From: Mycobacterium kyogaense
GTDB taxonomy: Bacteria; Actinomycetota; Actinomycetes; Mycobacteriales; Mycobacteriaceae
Length of the DNA stretch: 64,000 nt
Direction of reading: 5' to 3'
NCBI RefSeq assembly: GCF_003254575.1
Contig: NZ_QJUA01000001.1
Location: forward strand, 186,001 to 250,000
Shown here one piece after another: positions 35,784 to 44,652 of this stretch. Under the pieces are notes generated by a model, which saw nothing but the letters and a program-made list of their open reading frames with translations, was not told the origin of the DNA and searched no databases. The position numbers and the translations under genes were made by a program. The stretch's first letter is position 1, and each line of letters begins with the position of its first letter.

Positions 35784-36836
35784 CTACTTCCCTTCCAGGA
35801 CAGCGACCAGATTCTGTTGCAGCGCAGGCCCACTCGTCGCATGTGCCAGTACGCGGGATGCCTCACCCGAGAAGATGTGGCGCGCGGCCTCACCGATGCG
35901 CTCCAGGCCCGCGGAGAACATCGGGTTGGCGGCCAACGTGCCGCCGCTCGGGTTGATCGTCGTCGAATCACCGAGTCCGATCGCCTCTGTGAGGATCAGG
36001 TGCTGATGGCTGAACGGCGCGTAGATTTCTGCGATCTCGATCGAGGACGTGTCCCCGCCGGTGGCCGCCTGCGCAGACGCCGCCGTGGACGGCGAGGTGG
36101 TCAGATCGCGGGCGCCGAGCACGGGTGTCTCGATGCGATGCTCGATGCCGGTGATCCAGGCGGGTCGCTCGCGCAGCTCACGAGCCCGATCGCCGGCCGC
36201 CAGCACGATCGCCGACGCGCCGTCGGTGATCGGCGCGATGTCGTGGCGGCGCAGAGGTTCTGCGAAGTAGGGCTGGGAGAGCAACTCTTCGACGCTGCTT
36301 CCGGACTGCAGCCGATCCACCCGGCCCGCCGCTTGTGCCTCGAGTGCGACCTCGGCCATCTGCTCAGCGGTCCATGCGCCCGAGTCGAGCCCCAGGCGGG
36401 CCTGCAGGCCGGCGATGCTGACCGAGTCCGGCCACAGCGGTGCCACCGTGTACGGGTCGGTCTGCAGTGCCAACACCCGGCGCAGGGTGCCCGCGCTGGA
36501 CTTGCCGAAGCCGTACACCAACGCCGTCTCGACCTCGCCGGTGAGGATCTTGATGTAGGCCTCGTACAGCGCCCAGGCCGCGTCCATCTCGACGTGGGAT
36601 TCGTTGATCGGTGGCACGGCGCCGATCGAATCGATAGCCGAGATGAACGAGAAGGCGCGGCCGGCAAGATAATCCGACGAACCAGAGCACCAGAAGCCGA
36701 TGTCGGACTTGGTGATGCCGAGCTCGTCGTAGATTTCGGCGAAGCACGGCATCAGCATCTCGACACCGTTGGTGGTGCCGTCGGTGCGGCGCACGTGCGG
36801 GGCGTGCGCGAACCCGACCACTGCTACGTCAGTCAT
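35784..36836 (-). CDS. ltp4: Thiolase-fold lipid-transfer protein Ltp4
   Basis: 350 residues, thiolase-like and of Rv3522 length. N-terminus VAVVGFAHAPHVRR, then INESHVEMDAAWALYEAYIKI at the nucleophile region (no catalytic Cys), DGASAIVLAAGDRA, IAEIYAPFSHQH and NPSGGTLAANPMFSAG. ATG at 36836; DUF35 gene ends 12 nt upstream and ltp3 begins 2 nt after the stop. Confidence 0.85.
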   Translation of the reverse strand: MTDVAVVGFAHAPHVRRTDGTTNGVEMLMPCFAEIYDELGITKSDIGFWCSGSSDYLAGRAFSFISAIDSIGAVPPINESHVEMDAAWALYEAYIKILTGEVETALVYGFGKSSAGTLRRVLALQTDPYTVAPLWPDSVSIAGLQARLGLDSGAWTAEQMAEVALEAQAAGRVDRLQSGSSVEELLSQPYFAEPLRRHDIAPITDGASAIVLAAGDRARELRERPAWITGIEHRIETPVLGARDLTTSPSTAASAQAATGGDTSSIEIAEIYAPFSHQHLILTEAIGLGDSTTINPSGGTLAANPMFSAGLERIGEAARHIFSGEASRVLAHATSGPALQQNLVAVLEGK

Positions 36837-36848
36837 GGAATATGCCCC

Positions 36849-37841
36849 TTAGAGGTGATGCTTGTAGGAGTCGTACTCGGCGTCGGGTTCGCCGGTCGGT
36901 CGGAAGTACTCGATGTTGTCGATGCCGAGGCCCCACTGATCTTGCGGCTTCCACACCGCCTCGACGCGCATGCCCATCCGCACCTTGTCTGCGTCGATGT
37001 CCGACACCAGGTGCAGTACCGGGATGTCGGCTCCGTCGAGCAGCACGTAGGCCGCGACGTAGGGAGGCTTGATGCGCTGGCCGGCGAACGGGATGTTGAT
37101 GATCGCGAAGGTCGTGACGGTGCCTGTGTCGGATACTTCGACGAACTGGTCGAGCGGCCGACCGGTGGCCGGATTGGCTTCCTTCGGCGGGAAGTACACC
37201 TTGCCGTCATCGCCTGAGCGCGCGCCGAGCAGCGTGCCCTTCTCCAGCGCGCGCAGGAACGTGCTCTCGGGAAACGATGCGGTGTGCTGGATTTCGATGG
37301 ATGCCGGCGAGATCACCATCGTCACCGGATCGAGGCCCTCAGCCGGCTCCGGCGTCTCCTCCGCCTCCTCACCCAGGTCGAAGTACGCGATATCGGTGAT
37401 CGCGCCGACGGTTTCGTCGGCCCAGTGCACGTGGACGCGGGCGCCGGTGCTGACCGCGTCAGGTCCGTCGGCGGCCACGGCGTGCAGCAGGGGGGTGTCG
37501 GCACCGTCGAGGCGGATCAGCGCCCAGGCGAACGGCCGGTCGAGTGGTTGGCCCTCCAGCGGGTGGGACTGCCACGTCCAGGTCAGCACCGTGCCCACGC
37601 TGGACACAGCGACGACCTCGGTCAGAGCCTCGGAGGTCACGGGGTCATACTCAGCGGGCGGAACGTGGACTCGCCCGTCGGAGCCACGCACCCCGACAAC
37701 GCGTCGCTCGCGCAGAGCGGTGAAGAACTCACCGAGGAGTGGTCCCACTGAACGGGTGTAGTCGAATGAGAGCCTCAGCGGCGCTGAGAGCGGCGGCTCA
37801 TGGGGATCGATCTGCACCGGACTGCTTTGGCTGGTGGTCAC
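36849..37841 (-). CDS. Double DUF35/OB-fold protein (Rv3521-like)
   Basis: 330 residues from the GTG at 37841, which lies 9 nt after the KstR box. Two similar halves (about residues 20-140 and 175-320), each with F-x3-L-x9-G-R(S)xDGKVY/HxPP and a C-terminal OB-fold strand set. Single-DUF35 partners stabilise Ltp2-type aldolases; here two domains may serve both Ltp3 and Ltp4. No zinc-ribbon Cys are seen. First gene of the operon. Confidence 0.8.
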   Translation of the reverse strand: MTTSQSSPVQIDPHEPPLSAPLRLSFDYTRSVGPLLGEFFTALRERRVVGVRGSDGRVHVPPAEYDPVTSEALTEVVAVSSVGTVLTWTWQSHPLEGQPLDRPFAWALIRLDGADTPLLHAVAADGPDAVSTGARVHVHWADETVGAITDIAYFDLGEEAEETPEPAEGLDPVTMVISPASIEIQHTASFPESTFLRALEKGTLLGARSGDDGKVYFPPKEANPATGRPLDQFVEVSDTGTVTTFAIINIPFAGQRIKPPYVAAYVLLDGADIPVLHLVSDIDADKVRMGMRVEAVWKPQDQWGLGIDNIEYFRPTGEPDAEYDSYKHHL

Positions 37842-37850
37842 GGCATCGAG

Positions 37851-37864
37851 TAGAACAGGTTCTA
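37851..37864. promoter_or_regulatory. KstR operator, DUF35 operon / Rv3520c-like
   Basis: TAGAACAGGTTCTA fits TnnAACnnGTTnnA and lies between divergent genes. Confidence 0.88.
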
Positions 37865-37899
37865 AGAATGGTTTCAAGAAGGGGTCTGGAGGCGACCGC

Positions 37900-38931
37900 A
37901 TGAAGTTGGGATTGCAGCTCGGATACTGGGGCGCGCAGCCGCCGGAGAACCACGCCGAACTCGTCGCGGCCGCCGAGGACGCGGGCTTCGACACGGTGTT
38001 CACCGCCGAGGCGTGGGGCTCGGACGCCTACACACCGCTGGCGTGGTGGGGCCGCGAAACGAGCCGGTTGCGGCTCGGCACGTCAGTGATCCAGCTGTCC
38101 GCCCGCACCCCGACCGCGTGCGCGATGGCCGCGCTGACCCTCGATCACCTCTCGGGCGGCAGGCACATCCTGGGGCTCGGCGTTTCCGGACCGCAGGTCG
38201 TCGAGGGCTGGTACGGCGCGAAGTTCCCCAAGCCGTTGGCCCGCACCCGCGAGTACGTCGACATCCTGCGCCAGGTCTGGGCACGCGAGGCCCCGGTGCA
38301 CAGCGACGGCCCGCACTATCCGCTACCGCTGACCGGTGAAGGCACCACCGGCCTGGGCAAGAACCTGAAACCGATCACTCACCCGCTGCGCGCGGACATC
38401 CCCGTCATGCTCGGCGCCGAGGGACCCAAGAACGTCGCACTGGCCGCCGAGATCTGCGACGGCTGGCTGCCGATCTTCTATTCGCCGCGCATCGCCTCGA
38501 TGTACAACGAGTGGCTCGACGAGGGTTTCGCGCGACCCGGTGCCCGCCGCACCCGGGAGACCTTCGAGATCTGCGCGACCGCGCAGGTCGTCGTCACCGA
38601 CGAACGGCCCGCGATCATGGAGTTGATGAAGCCGCACCTGGCGCTCTACATGGGCGGCATGGGTGCCGAGGACACCAACTTCCACGCCGACGTGTACCGC
38701 CGGATGGGCTACGCCGAAGTCGTCGACGACGTCACGAAGCTGTTCCGCAGTGACCGCAAAGACGAAGCGGCGAAGATCATCCCGGACGAGTTGGTCGACG
38801 ACTCCGCGATCGTCGGTGATCTGGCCTACGTGCAGCAGCAGATCAAGGCCTGGGAGGCCGCCGGGGTGACGATGATGGTGGTCGGCGCCCGATCGACCGA
38901 CCAGATCCGGGATCTCGCCGCGCTGGTGTAG
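37900..38931 (+). CDS. LLM-class F420-dependent oxidoreductase (Rv3520c-like)
   Basis: 343 residues; ATG at 37900 with GGAGG at about 7 nt. Motifs: LQLGYWGAQPPENHAELV, DTVFTAEAWGSDAYTPLAWW, HILGLGVSGPQVVEGWYG, IPVMLGAEGPKNVALAAEICDGWLP. The family binds F420 and reduces or oxidises diverse substrates; Rv3520c is in the KstR regulon with no proven substrate. Confidence 0.85.
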   Translation: MKLGLQLGYWGAQPPENHAELVAAAEDAGFDTVFTAEAWGSDAYTPLAWWGRETSRLRLGTSVIQLSARTPTACAMAALTLDHLSGGRHILGLGVSGPQVVEGWYGAKFPKPLARTREYVDILRQVWAREAPVHSDGPHYPLPLTGEGTTGLGKNLKPITHPLRADIPVMLGAEGPKNVALAAEICDGWLPIFYSPRIASMYNEWLDEGFARPGARRTRETFEICATAQVVVTDERPAIMELMKPHLALYMGGMGAEDTNFHADVYRRMGYAEVVDDVTKLFRSDRKDEAAKIIPDELVDDSAIVGDLAYVQQQIKAWEAAGVTMMVVGARSTDQIRDLAALV

Positions 38932-38950
38932 ACAGATCTTGCTGACTGTC

Positions 38951-38964
38951 TAGAACACGTTCTA
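38951..38964. promoter_or_regulatory. KstR operator of the Rv3519-cyp142 operon
   Basis: TAGAACACGTTCTA. Its last TA opens TAGATT (38963-38968), a TAnnnT box 6 nt before the GTG at 38975. Confidence 0.9.
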
Positions 38965-38974
38965 GATTGGCGGT

Positions 38975-39691
38975 GTGACTCAACACACCGTCCAGGGCAC
39001 CGTGCTGAACATGCCGGTGCGCGTGCGCACCGCGCATCAACACACAGCCATGTTCGTCGTCGACGCCGATGCCGCGCAGCGGATGATCGACTACAGCGGG
39101 CTGCGGGTGTGCCGCTTCCTGGGCAACCGCGCGATGGTCGTGCTGATGTTGATGCGCTACGAGGACACCGATCTCGGGCAGTACTGGGAGTACGGCACCA
39201 ACGTGATGGTGAACCCGCCGGGATCGAACGCGAGCGGGCTGGCTGCGCTGCAGTCGGCCGGCGCGTTCGTCCATCATCTCCCCGTCGACCAGTCGTTCAC
39301 GCTGGAGGCCGGTCGCACGATCTGGGGCTATCCAAAGGTGATGGCGGACTTCACCATTCGCGAGGGCCGGCGATACGGATTCGATGTCACCATTGACGGC
39401 GCACACGTCGTCTCGATGGACTTCGCGCCGGGACTGCCGATGCCGGACCGGTTCACCGCTCGCCCCCAGGTGCATTCCACGTACTCCTACGCCGACGGCG
39501 TGATCCGCGAGACGCCGGGGGAGATGCGGATGACGGGGGTGCGGTATCGACCAGGAGGTGTCAGCGTGCGCTTGGGCACCCATCCCTATGCCGCCGAACT
39601 CGCCGCGCTGGGATTGCCGAAACGCGCCCTCGTGTCCAGTTCGGCTGCCAACGTGGACATGACTTTCGCCGACGCCAAGGAGATCGCGTGA
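38975..39691 (+). CDS. Acetoacetate decarboxylase-fold protein (Rv3519-like)
   Basis: 238 residues resembling the ADC family: LGQYWEYGTNVMV, FTLEAGRTIWGYPKVMADF (the Lys of GYPK lies where ADC-like enzymes carry a conserved Lys). Reaction unknown; it may be a hydratase, decarboxylase or aldolase of a side-chain intermediate. GTG start at 38975, apparently leaderless. Its stop overlaps the cyp142 GTG. Confidence 0.75.
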   Translation: MTQHTVQGTVLNMPVRVRTAHQHTAMFVVDADAAQRMIDYSGLRVCRFLGNRAMVVLMLMRYEDTDLGQYWEYGTNVMVNPPGSNASGLAALQSAGAFVHHLPVDQSFTLEAGRTIWGYPKVMADFTIREGRRYGFDVTIDGAHVVSMDFAPGLPMPDRFTARPQVHSTYSYADGVIRETPGEMRMTGVRYRPGGVSVRLGTHPYAAELAALGLPKRALVSSSAANVDMTFADAKEIA

Positions 39692-40899
39692 CTGCTATTG
39701 CCCCCGCCAAGCCCGATGTCGACCTCGCCGACGGCAACTTCTACGCCGACGGACGTGGTGCGCGCGACGCTTATGCGTGGATGCGCGCGAACCAGCCGGT
39801 GTTCCGCGATCGCAACGGGCTGGCCGCGGCGACGACCTACCAGGCCGTGCTGGACGCCGAGCGCAACCCCGAATTGTTCTCCAGCACAGGCGGAATCCGC
39901 CCCGACCAGCCCGGCATGCCGTACATGATCGACATGGACGACCCGGCCCACATCCTGCGCCGGAAGCTGGTCAACTCAGGCTTCACCCGCAAGCGGGTGA
40001 TGGACAAGGTGCCCTCGATCGAGCGGCTGTGCGACTCGCTGATCGACGCGGTGTGCGAGCGTGGCGAGGCCGACTTCGTCCGTGACATCGCCGCGCCGCT
40101 GCCGATGGCCGTCATCGGCGACATGCTGGGGGTGCTGCCGTCCGAGCGCGACAAGCTCCTCGAATGGTCCGACGACCTCGTGTGCGGGCTCTCGTCCACA
40201 GTCGACGAGCAGACGATCCAGAAGCTGATGGAGACGTTCGCCGCATACACCGCGTTCACGATGGAGACGATCGCCGACCGCCGAGCCAACCCGACCGACG
40301 ACCTGTTCTCGGTGTTGGTCAACGCCGAGGTCGAGGGCCAGCGGATGAGCGACGACGAGATCGTCTTCGAGACGCTGCTGATCCTCATCGGTGGGGACGA
40401 GACCACGCGACACACGCTCTCTGGGGGCACCGAACAGCTGCTGCGGCACCAGGATCAGTGGCAGCGGCTCTGTGCCGATCTGGAACTGCTGCCCGGTGCC
40501 ATCGAGGAGACGCTGCGCTGGACGTCGCCGGTGAAGAACATGTGCCGGACGCTGACCGCGGACACCGAGTTCCACGGAACGGCGTTGAGCGCCGGCGAGA
40601 AGATCATGCTGATGTTCGAGTCGGCCAACTTCGACGAGTCCGTGTTCGACGATCCGCACACCTTCCGGATCGATCGAAATCCGAACAGCCACCTGGCCTT
40701 CGGCTTCGGCACACACTTCTGCCTGGGCAATCAGCTGGCGCGCCTCGAGCTCAAGATCATGATGAGCAAGGTGCTCACGCGGCTGCCCGATCTGCGACTC
40801 GCCGACGAGGGCATGCTGCCGCTACGGCCCGCCAACTTCGTCAGCGGGCTGGAGTCGATGCCCGTGGTGTTCACGCCGTCGGCGAAGGTGGTCGACTAG
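39688..40899 (+). CDS. cyp142: Cytochrome P450 CYP142 (sterol C26-oxidase)
   Basis: 403 residues. I-helix GGDETTRH, ExxR in ETLRW, haem-Cys loop FGFGTHFCLGNQLAR. Position next to the Rv3519 and Rv3520c homologues identifies CYP142, which oxidises the terminal C26 of cholesterol/cholestenone and starts side-chain degradation. In M. tuberculosis it is transcribed opposite to Rv3519; here they are co-directional and coupled (GTGA). Confidence 0.93.
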   Translation: MTAIAPAKPDVDLADGNFYADGRGARDAYAWMRANQPVFRDRNGLAAATTYQAVLDAERNPELFSSTGGIRPDQPGMPYMIDMDDPAHILRRKLVNSGFTRKRVMDKVPSIERLCDSLIDAVCERGEADFVRDIAAPLPMAVIGDMLGVLPSERDKLLEWSDDLVCGLSSTVDEQTIQKLMETFAAYTAFTMETIADRRANPTDDLFSVLVNAEVEGQRMSDDEIVFETLLILIGGDETTRHTLSGGTEQLLRHQDQWQRLCADLELLPGAIEETLRWTSPVKNMCRTLTADTEFHGTALSAGEKIMLMFESANFDESVFDDPHTFRIDRNPNSHLAFGFGTHFCLGNQLARLELKIMMSKVLTRLPDLRLADEGMLPLRPANFVSGLESMPVVFTPSAKVVD

Positions 40900-40980
40900 C
40901 CCTGTCGCGCCGCGGCGACTGTGCGTCCTGGTACGCCCGCCGCCGCGTGTTGGGGATGACACCGCACACTCGCGGCTGGG

Positions 40981-41790
40981 TTACTTCATCTTCCAGACGG
41001 GAGCGCGCTTCTCCTTGAACGCCCGCGGGCCTTCCTTGGAGTCTTCGCTCAAGAAGACCGGGATGCCGTTGGCGGTGTCGGGCTTGAAGGCCTCTTCTTC
41101 GTGCATGCCCTCGGTCTCGCGGATGGTCTTGAGAATCGCCTGCACTGCCAGCGGCCCGTTGTTGTTGATCACCTCGGCGAGCTCGAGTGCCTTGTCCAGC
41201 GCGCTGCCGTCGGGCACCACGTGACCGATCAGTCCGTAGGACAGGGCTTCGGCCGCGGTGATGTGACGGCCGGTCACCAGCAGATCGCACGCGATCGTGT
41301 ACGGGATCTGCCGCACCAGGCGCACGGCCGAGCCACCCATCGGGTACAGGCTCCACTTCGCCTCGGAGATACCGAACTTGGCGCTCTCCCCGGCGACGCG
41401 GATGTCGGTGCCCTGCAGGATCTCGGTGCCGCCCGCGATCGCCGGACCTTCGACGGCGGCGATCAGCGGCTTCGTCAGCCGGCGGCCCTTCAGCAGCGCC
41501 GGGATCGTCGAGGGGTCGTAGCTGCCGTCCTTGAACGAGTCGCCCGGCGGCTTCTTCGAAGCACCCTTGAGGTCCATACCGGCGCAGAAGTAGCCGCCCG
41601 CGCCGGTCAGGATGCAGGTGCGGATCTCCGGGTCGCTGTCGACGCGATCCCACGCCTCGACCATGATCGCCATCATCTCGCCGGAGAGGGCATTGCGGGC
41701 CTCGGGCCGGTTCATCGTGACGATCAGGGTGTGTCCGCGCTGCTCAACTAGGCAGTCGGGCTGCTTCTCGGAATTCTGCGCGTCACTCAC
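40981..41790 (-). CDS. echA19: Enoyl-CoA hydratase EchA19
   Basis: 269 residues, crotonase fold. Oxyanion hole [11 protein letters not shown] and PAIAGGTE, with Glu of IAGGTEIL and of [13 protein letters not shown] in the two catalytic positions. Hydrates steroid side-chain enoyl-CoA, matching Rv3516. GTG at 41790. Divergent from fadD19 with a shared KstR box. Confidence 0.92.
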   Translation of the reverse strand: MSDAQNSEKQPDCLVEQRGHTLIVTMNRPEARNALSGEMMAIMVEAWDRVDSDPEIRTCILTGAGGYFCAGMDLKGASKKPPGDSFKDGSYDPSTIPALLKGRRLTKPLIAAVEGPAIAGGTEILQGTDIRVAGESAKFGISEAKWSLYPMGGSAVRLVRQIPYTIACDLLVTGRHITAAEALSYGLIGHVVPDGSALDKALELAEVINNNGPLAVQAILKTIRETEGMHEEEAFKPDTANGIPVFLSEDSKEGPRAFKEKRAPVWKMK

Positions 41791-41836
41791 AGATCAGGCC
41801 GCCTTCCAGCGTCGTTGCCACAGACTTGTCTGGAAA

Positions 41837-41850
41837 TGTAACACGTTCTA
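41837..41850. promoter_or_regulatory. KstR operator, echA19/fadD19
   Basis: TGTAACACGTTCTA fits the motif. TAGTTT (41849-41854) starts on its last two bases and ends 6 nt before the fadD19 GTG. Confidence 0.88.
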
Positions 41851-41860
41851 GTTTAGAGCT

Positions 41861-43510
41861 GTGGCCCTCAACATAGCCGATCTCGCCGAGCACGCCATCG
41901 ACGCCGTGCCTGACCGCGTCGCCCTCATCTCGGGTGACGAGACGCTGACCTATGCCGAGCTCGAGGAGAAAGCGAACCGGCTCGCGCACTACCTGCTCGA
42001 CCAGGGCGTCAAGAAGGACGACAAGGTCGGGCTGTACTGCCGCAACCGCATCGAGATCGTGATCGCGATGCTCGGCATCGTCAAGGCCGGGGCGATCCTG
42101 GTGAACGTCAACTTCCGCTACGTCGAGGGCGAGCTGAAGTACCTGTTCGACAACTCCGACATGGTCGCGCTGGTGCACGAGCGCCGCTACGCCGACCGGG
42201 TGGCCAACGTGCTGCCCGAGACGCCGAATGTGAAGACCATCCTCGTCGTCGAAGACGGCACCGACGACGACTTCCAGCGGTACGGCGGGGTGGAGTTCTA
42301 CGAGGCCCTGGCGCAGGGCTCGCCCGAGCGGGACTTCGGTCCGCGTAGCGAGGACGACATCTACCTGCTCTACACCGGTGGCACGACCGGGTTCCCGAAG
42401 GGCGTGATGTGGCGCCATGAGGACATCTATCGAGTCCTGTTCGGCGGCACCGACTTCGCGACGGGTGAGCCCATCGCCGACGAGTACGACCTCGCCAAGG
42501 CGGCGGCGGCGAACCCGCCCATGATCCGGCTGCCCATCCCGCCGATGATCCACGGCGCGACCCAGTCGGCGACGTGGATGTCCTTGTTCTCTGGTCAAAC
42601 CGTGGTGCTGGCACCGGAGTTCGACGCTGACGCGGTGTGGCGGATGATCCATGAGCACAAGGTCAACCTGCTGTTCTTCACCGGTGACGCGATGGCTCGA
42701 CCACTGCTCGATGCGCTGCTCGCCCACCAGGATGCCGGGAACGAGTACGACCTGTCGAGCCTGTTCCTGCTCGCCAGCACCGCCGCCCTGTTCTCGACCA
42801 GCCTGAAGGAGAAGTTCCTCGAGCTGCTGCCCAACCGGATCATCACCGATTCGATCGGCTCGTCGGAGACCGGCTTCGGCGGCACCAGTGTGGTCGCCAA
42901 GGGACAGTCGCACACCGGCGGCCCGCGCGTGACCATCGACAAGAACACCAAGGTGCTCGACGACGATGGCAACGAGATCGAGCCGGGTTCGGGTAAGCGC
43001 GGCATCATCGCCAAGTGCGGCCACATCCCGGTCGGCTACTTCAAGGACGAGAAGAAGACGGCCGAGACGTTCCGCACCTATCACGGTGTGCGATATGCGA
43101 TTCCGGGTGACTATGCCGAGGTGGAGGCCGACGGCACCGTGACGATGCTGGGCCGCGGCTCGGTATCGATCAACTCGGGCGGCGAGAAGATCTACCCCGA
43201 AGAGGTGGAGGCTGCTCTCAAGGGCCACCCCGACGTGTTCGACGCGCTCGTCGTCGGTGTGCCCGACCCCCGCTTCGGGCAGCACGTCGCTGCCGTCGTG
43301 CATGCCCGCGAGGGCAGCCGGCCGACGCTGGCCGAGCTCGACGCCTTCGTGCGCAGCGAGATCGCCGGCTACAAGGTGCCGCGCAGCCTGTGGCTGGTCG
43401 ACGAGGTGAAGCGTTCCCCTGCAGGCAAACCCGACTACCGATGGGCCAAGGACGTGACCGAAGAGCGGCCTGCCGATGAGGTCCACTCCAAGCATGCGGC
43501 GGTGAAATAG
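41861..43510 (+). CDS. fadD19: Steroid side-chain acyl-CoA synthetase FadD19
   Basis: 549 residues, ANL family. AMP-binding P-loop YTGGTTGFPKGVMW, the SSETGFGG A5-type motif, and the C-terminal lysine in SPAGKPDYRW. Activates the C26 acid made by CYP142. GTG at 41861, apparently leaderless. The homologue Rv3515c is also divergent from echA19. Confidence 0.94.
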   Translation: MALNIADLAEHAIDAVPDRVALISGDETLTYAELEEKANRLAHYLLDQGVKKDDKVGLYCRNRIEIVIAMLGIVKAGAILVNVNFRYVEGELKYLFDNSDMVALVHERRYADRVANVLPETPNVKTILVVEDGTDDDFQRYGGVEFYEALAQGSPERDFGPRSEDDIYLLYTGGTTGFPKGVMWRHEDIYRVLFGGTDFATGEPIADEYDLAKAAAANPPMIRLPIPPMIHGATQSATWMSLFSGQTVVLAPEFDADAVWRMIHEHKVNLLFFTGDAMARPLLDALLAHQDAGNEYDLSSLFLLASTAALFSTSLKEKFLELLPNRIITDSIGSSETGFGGTSVVAKGQSHTGGPRVTIDKNTKVLDDDGNEIEPGSGKRGIIAKCGHIPVGYFKDEKKTAETFRTYHGVRYAIPGDYAEVEADGTVTMLGRGSVSINSGGEKIYPEEVEAALKGHPDVFDALVVGVPDPRFGQHVAAVVHAREGSRPTLAELDAFVRSEIAGYKVPRSLWLVDEVKRSPAGKPDYRWAKDVTEERPADEVHSKHAAVK

Positions 43511-43511
43511 T

Positions 43512-44633
43512 ATGAGAACTGAACTGTGCGATCGCTTCGGCATCGAATATCCGATTTTCGTCTTCACCCCGTCCGAGAAGGTCGCCGCGGCCGTGACCAA
43601 GGCAGGCGGACTGGGCGTGCTCGGCTGCGTGCGGTTCAACGACGCCGACGACCTCGAGAACGTCCTGCAGTGGATGGATGCCAACACCGATGGCAAGCCC
43701 TACGGCGTCGACATCGTGATGCCGGCCAAAGTGCCGACCGAGGGCACGTCGGTCGACATCAACAAGCTCATCCCCGCCGAGCACCGCGAGTTCGTCGACA
43801 AGACGCTCGCCGACCTCGGGGTGCCCCCACTGCCGGCCGACGAGGAACGCTCCGAAGGCGTTCTCGGATGGCTGCATTCGGTGGCGCGCAGCCACGTCGA
43901 GGTCGCCCTCAAGCATCCGATCAAACTGATCGCCAACGCGCTGGGTTCACCGCCCAAGGACGTCATCGACCAGGTGCACGAGGCCGGCGTGCCGATCGCA
44001 GCGCTCGCGGGCTCGGCCAAACACGCACTGCGGCATGCCGAGAACGGTGTCGACATCGTCGTCGCCCAGGGCCACGAGGCCGGGGGGCACACCGGTGAGA
44101 TCGGCTCGATGGTGCTGTGGCCGGAGATCGTCGATGCCCTCGACGGTAAGACGCCGGTGCTCGCGGCCGGCGGCATCGGCACCGGTCGGCAGGTTGCCGC
44201 TGCTCTGGCCCTTGGCGCACAAGGGGTCTGGATGGGCTCGGCGTTCCTCACCTCGGCGGAGTACGACCTCGGGGTGCGCCTGGACTCCGGCCGCTCCGTG
44301 ATCCAGGAAGCGATGCTGAGCGCGACGTCGGCCGACACGGTGCGCCGCCGCATCTACACGGGCAAGCCGGCGCGGTTGCTCAAGAGCCGCTGGACCGACG
44401 CCTGGGACGCCGACGGCGCGCCCCAGCCACTGCCGATGCCGCTGCAGAACATCCTCGTCAGTGAGGCCCATCAGCGGATGAGCGAATCGAGCGATCCCAC
44501 CGCGGTCGCGATGCCCGTCGGGCAGATCGTCGGTCGGATGAACGAGATCCGGCCCGTCGCCGACATCATCGCCGAACTGGTCAGCGGCTTCGACGAGGCG
44601 ACGAAACGGCTGGACGGAATCCGCGGGGCCTGA
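43512..44633 (+). CDS. Nitronate monooxygenase-like FMN enzyme
   Basis: 373 residues, 2-nitropropane dioxygenase TIM barrel: YPIFVF start, catalytic-type His in AQGHEAGGHTG, FMN phosphate site in AAGGIGTGRQVAAALALGAQGVWMGSAF. Starts 1 nt after the fadD19 stop, so co-transcribed. Similar proteins occur in the second (KstR2) steroid regulon. Substrate unknown; FMN-linked oxidation is likely. Confidence 0.82.
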   Translation: MRTELCDRFGIEYPIFVFTPSEKVAAAVTKAGGLGVLGCVRFNDADDLENVLQWMDANTDGKPYGVDIVMPAKVPTEGTSVDINKLIPAEHREFVDKTLADLGVPPLPADEERSEGVLGWLHSVARSHVEVALKHPIKLIANALGSPPKDVIDQVHEAGVPIAALAGSAKHALRHAENGVDIVVAQGHEAGGHTGEIGSMVLWPEIVDALDGKTPVLAAGGIGTGRQVAAALALGAQGVWMGSAFLTSAEYDLGVRLDSGRSVIQEAMLSATSADTVRRRIYTGKPARLLKSRWTDAWDADGAPQPLPMPLQNILVSEAHQRMSESSDPTAVAMPVGQIVGRMNEIRPVADIIAELVSGFDEATKRLDGIRGA

Positions 44634-44652
44634 GGGGGCGTATAAAGCAGGG

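Noticed and set aside
41783..43696. 637-codon minus-strand frame opposite fadD19
   Set aside because: Antisense shadow of a high-GC gene; His/Arg/Asp-rich, no family pattern, and fadD19 is unmistakable.
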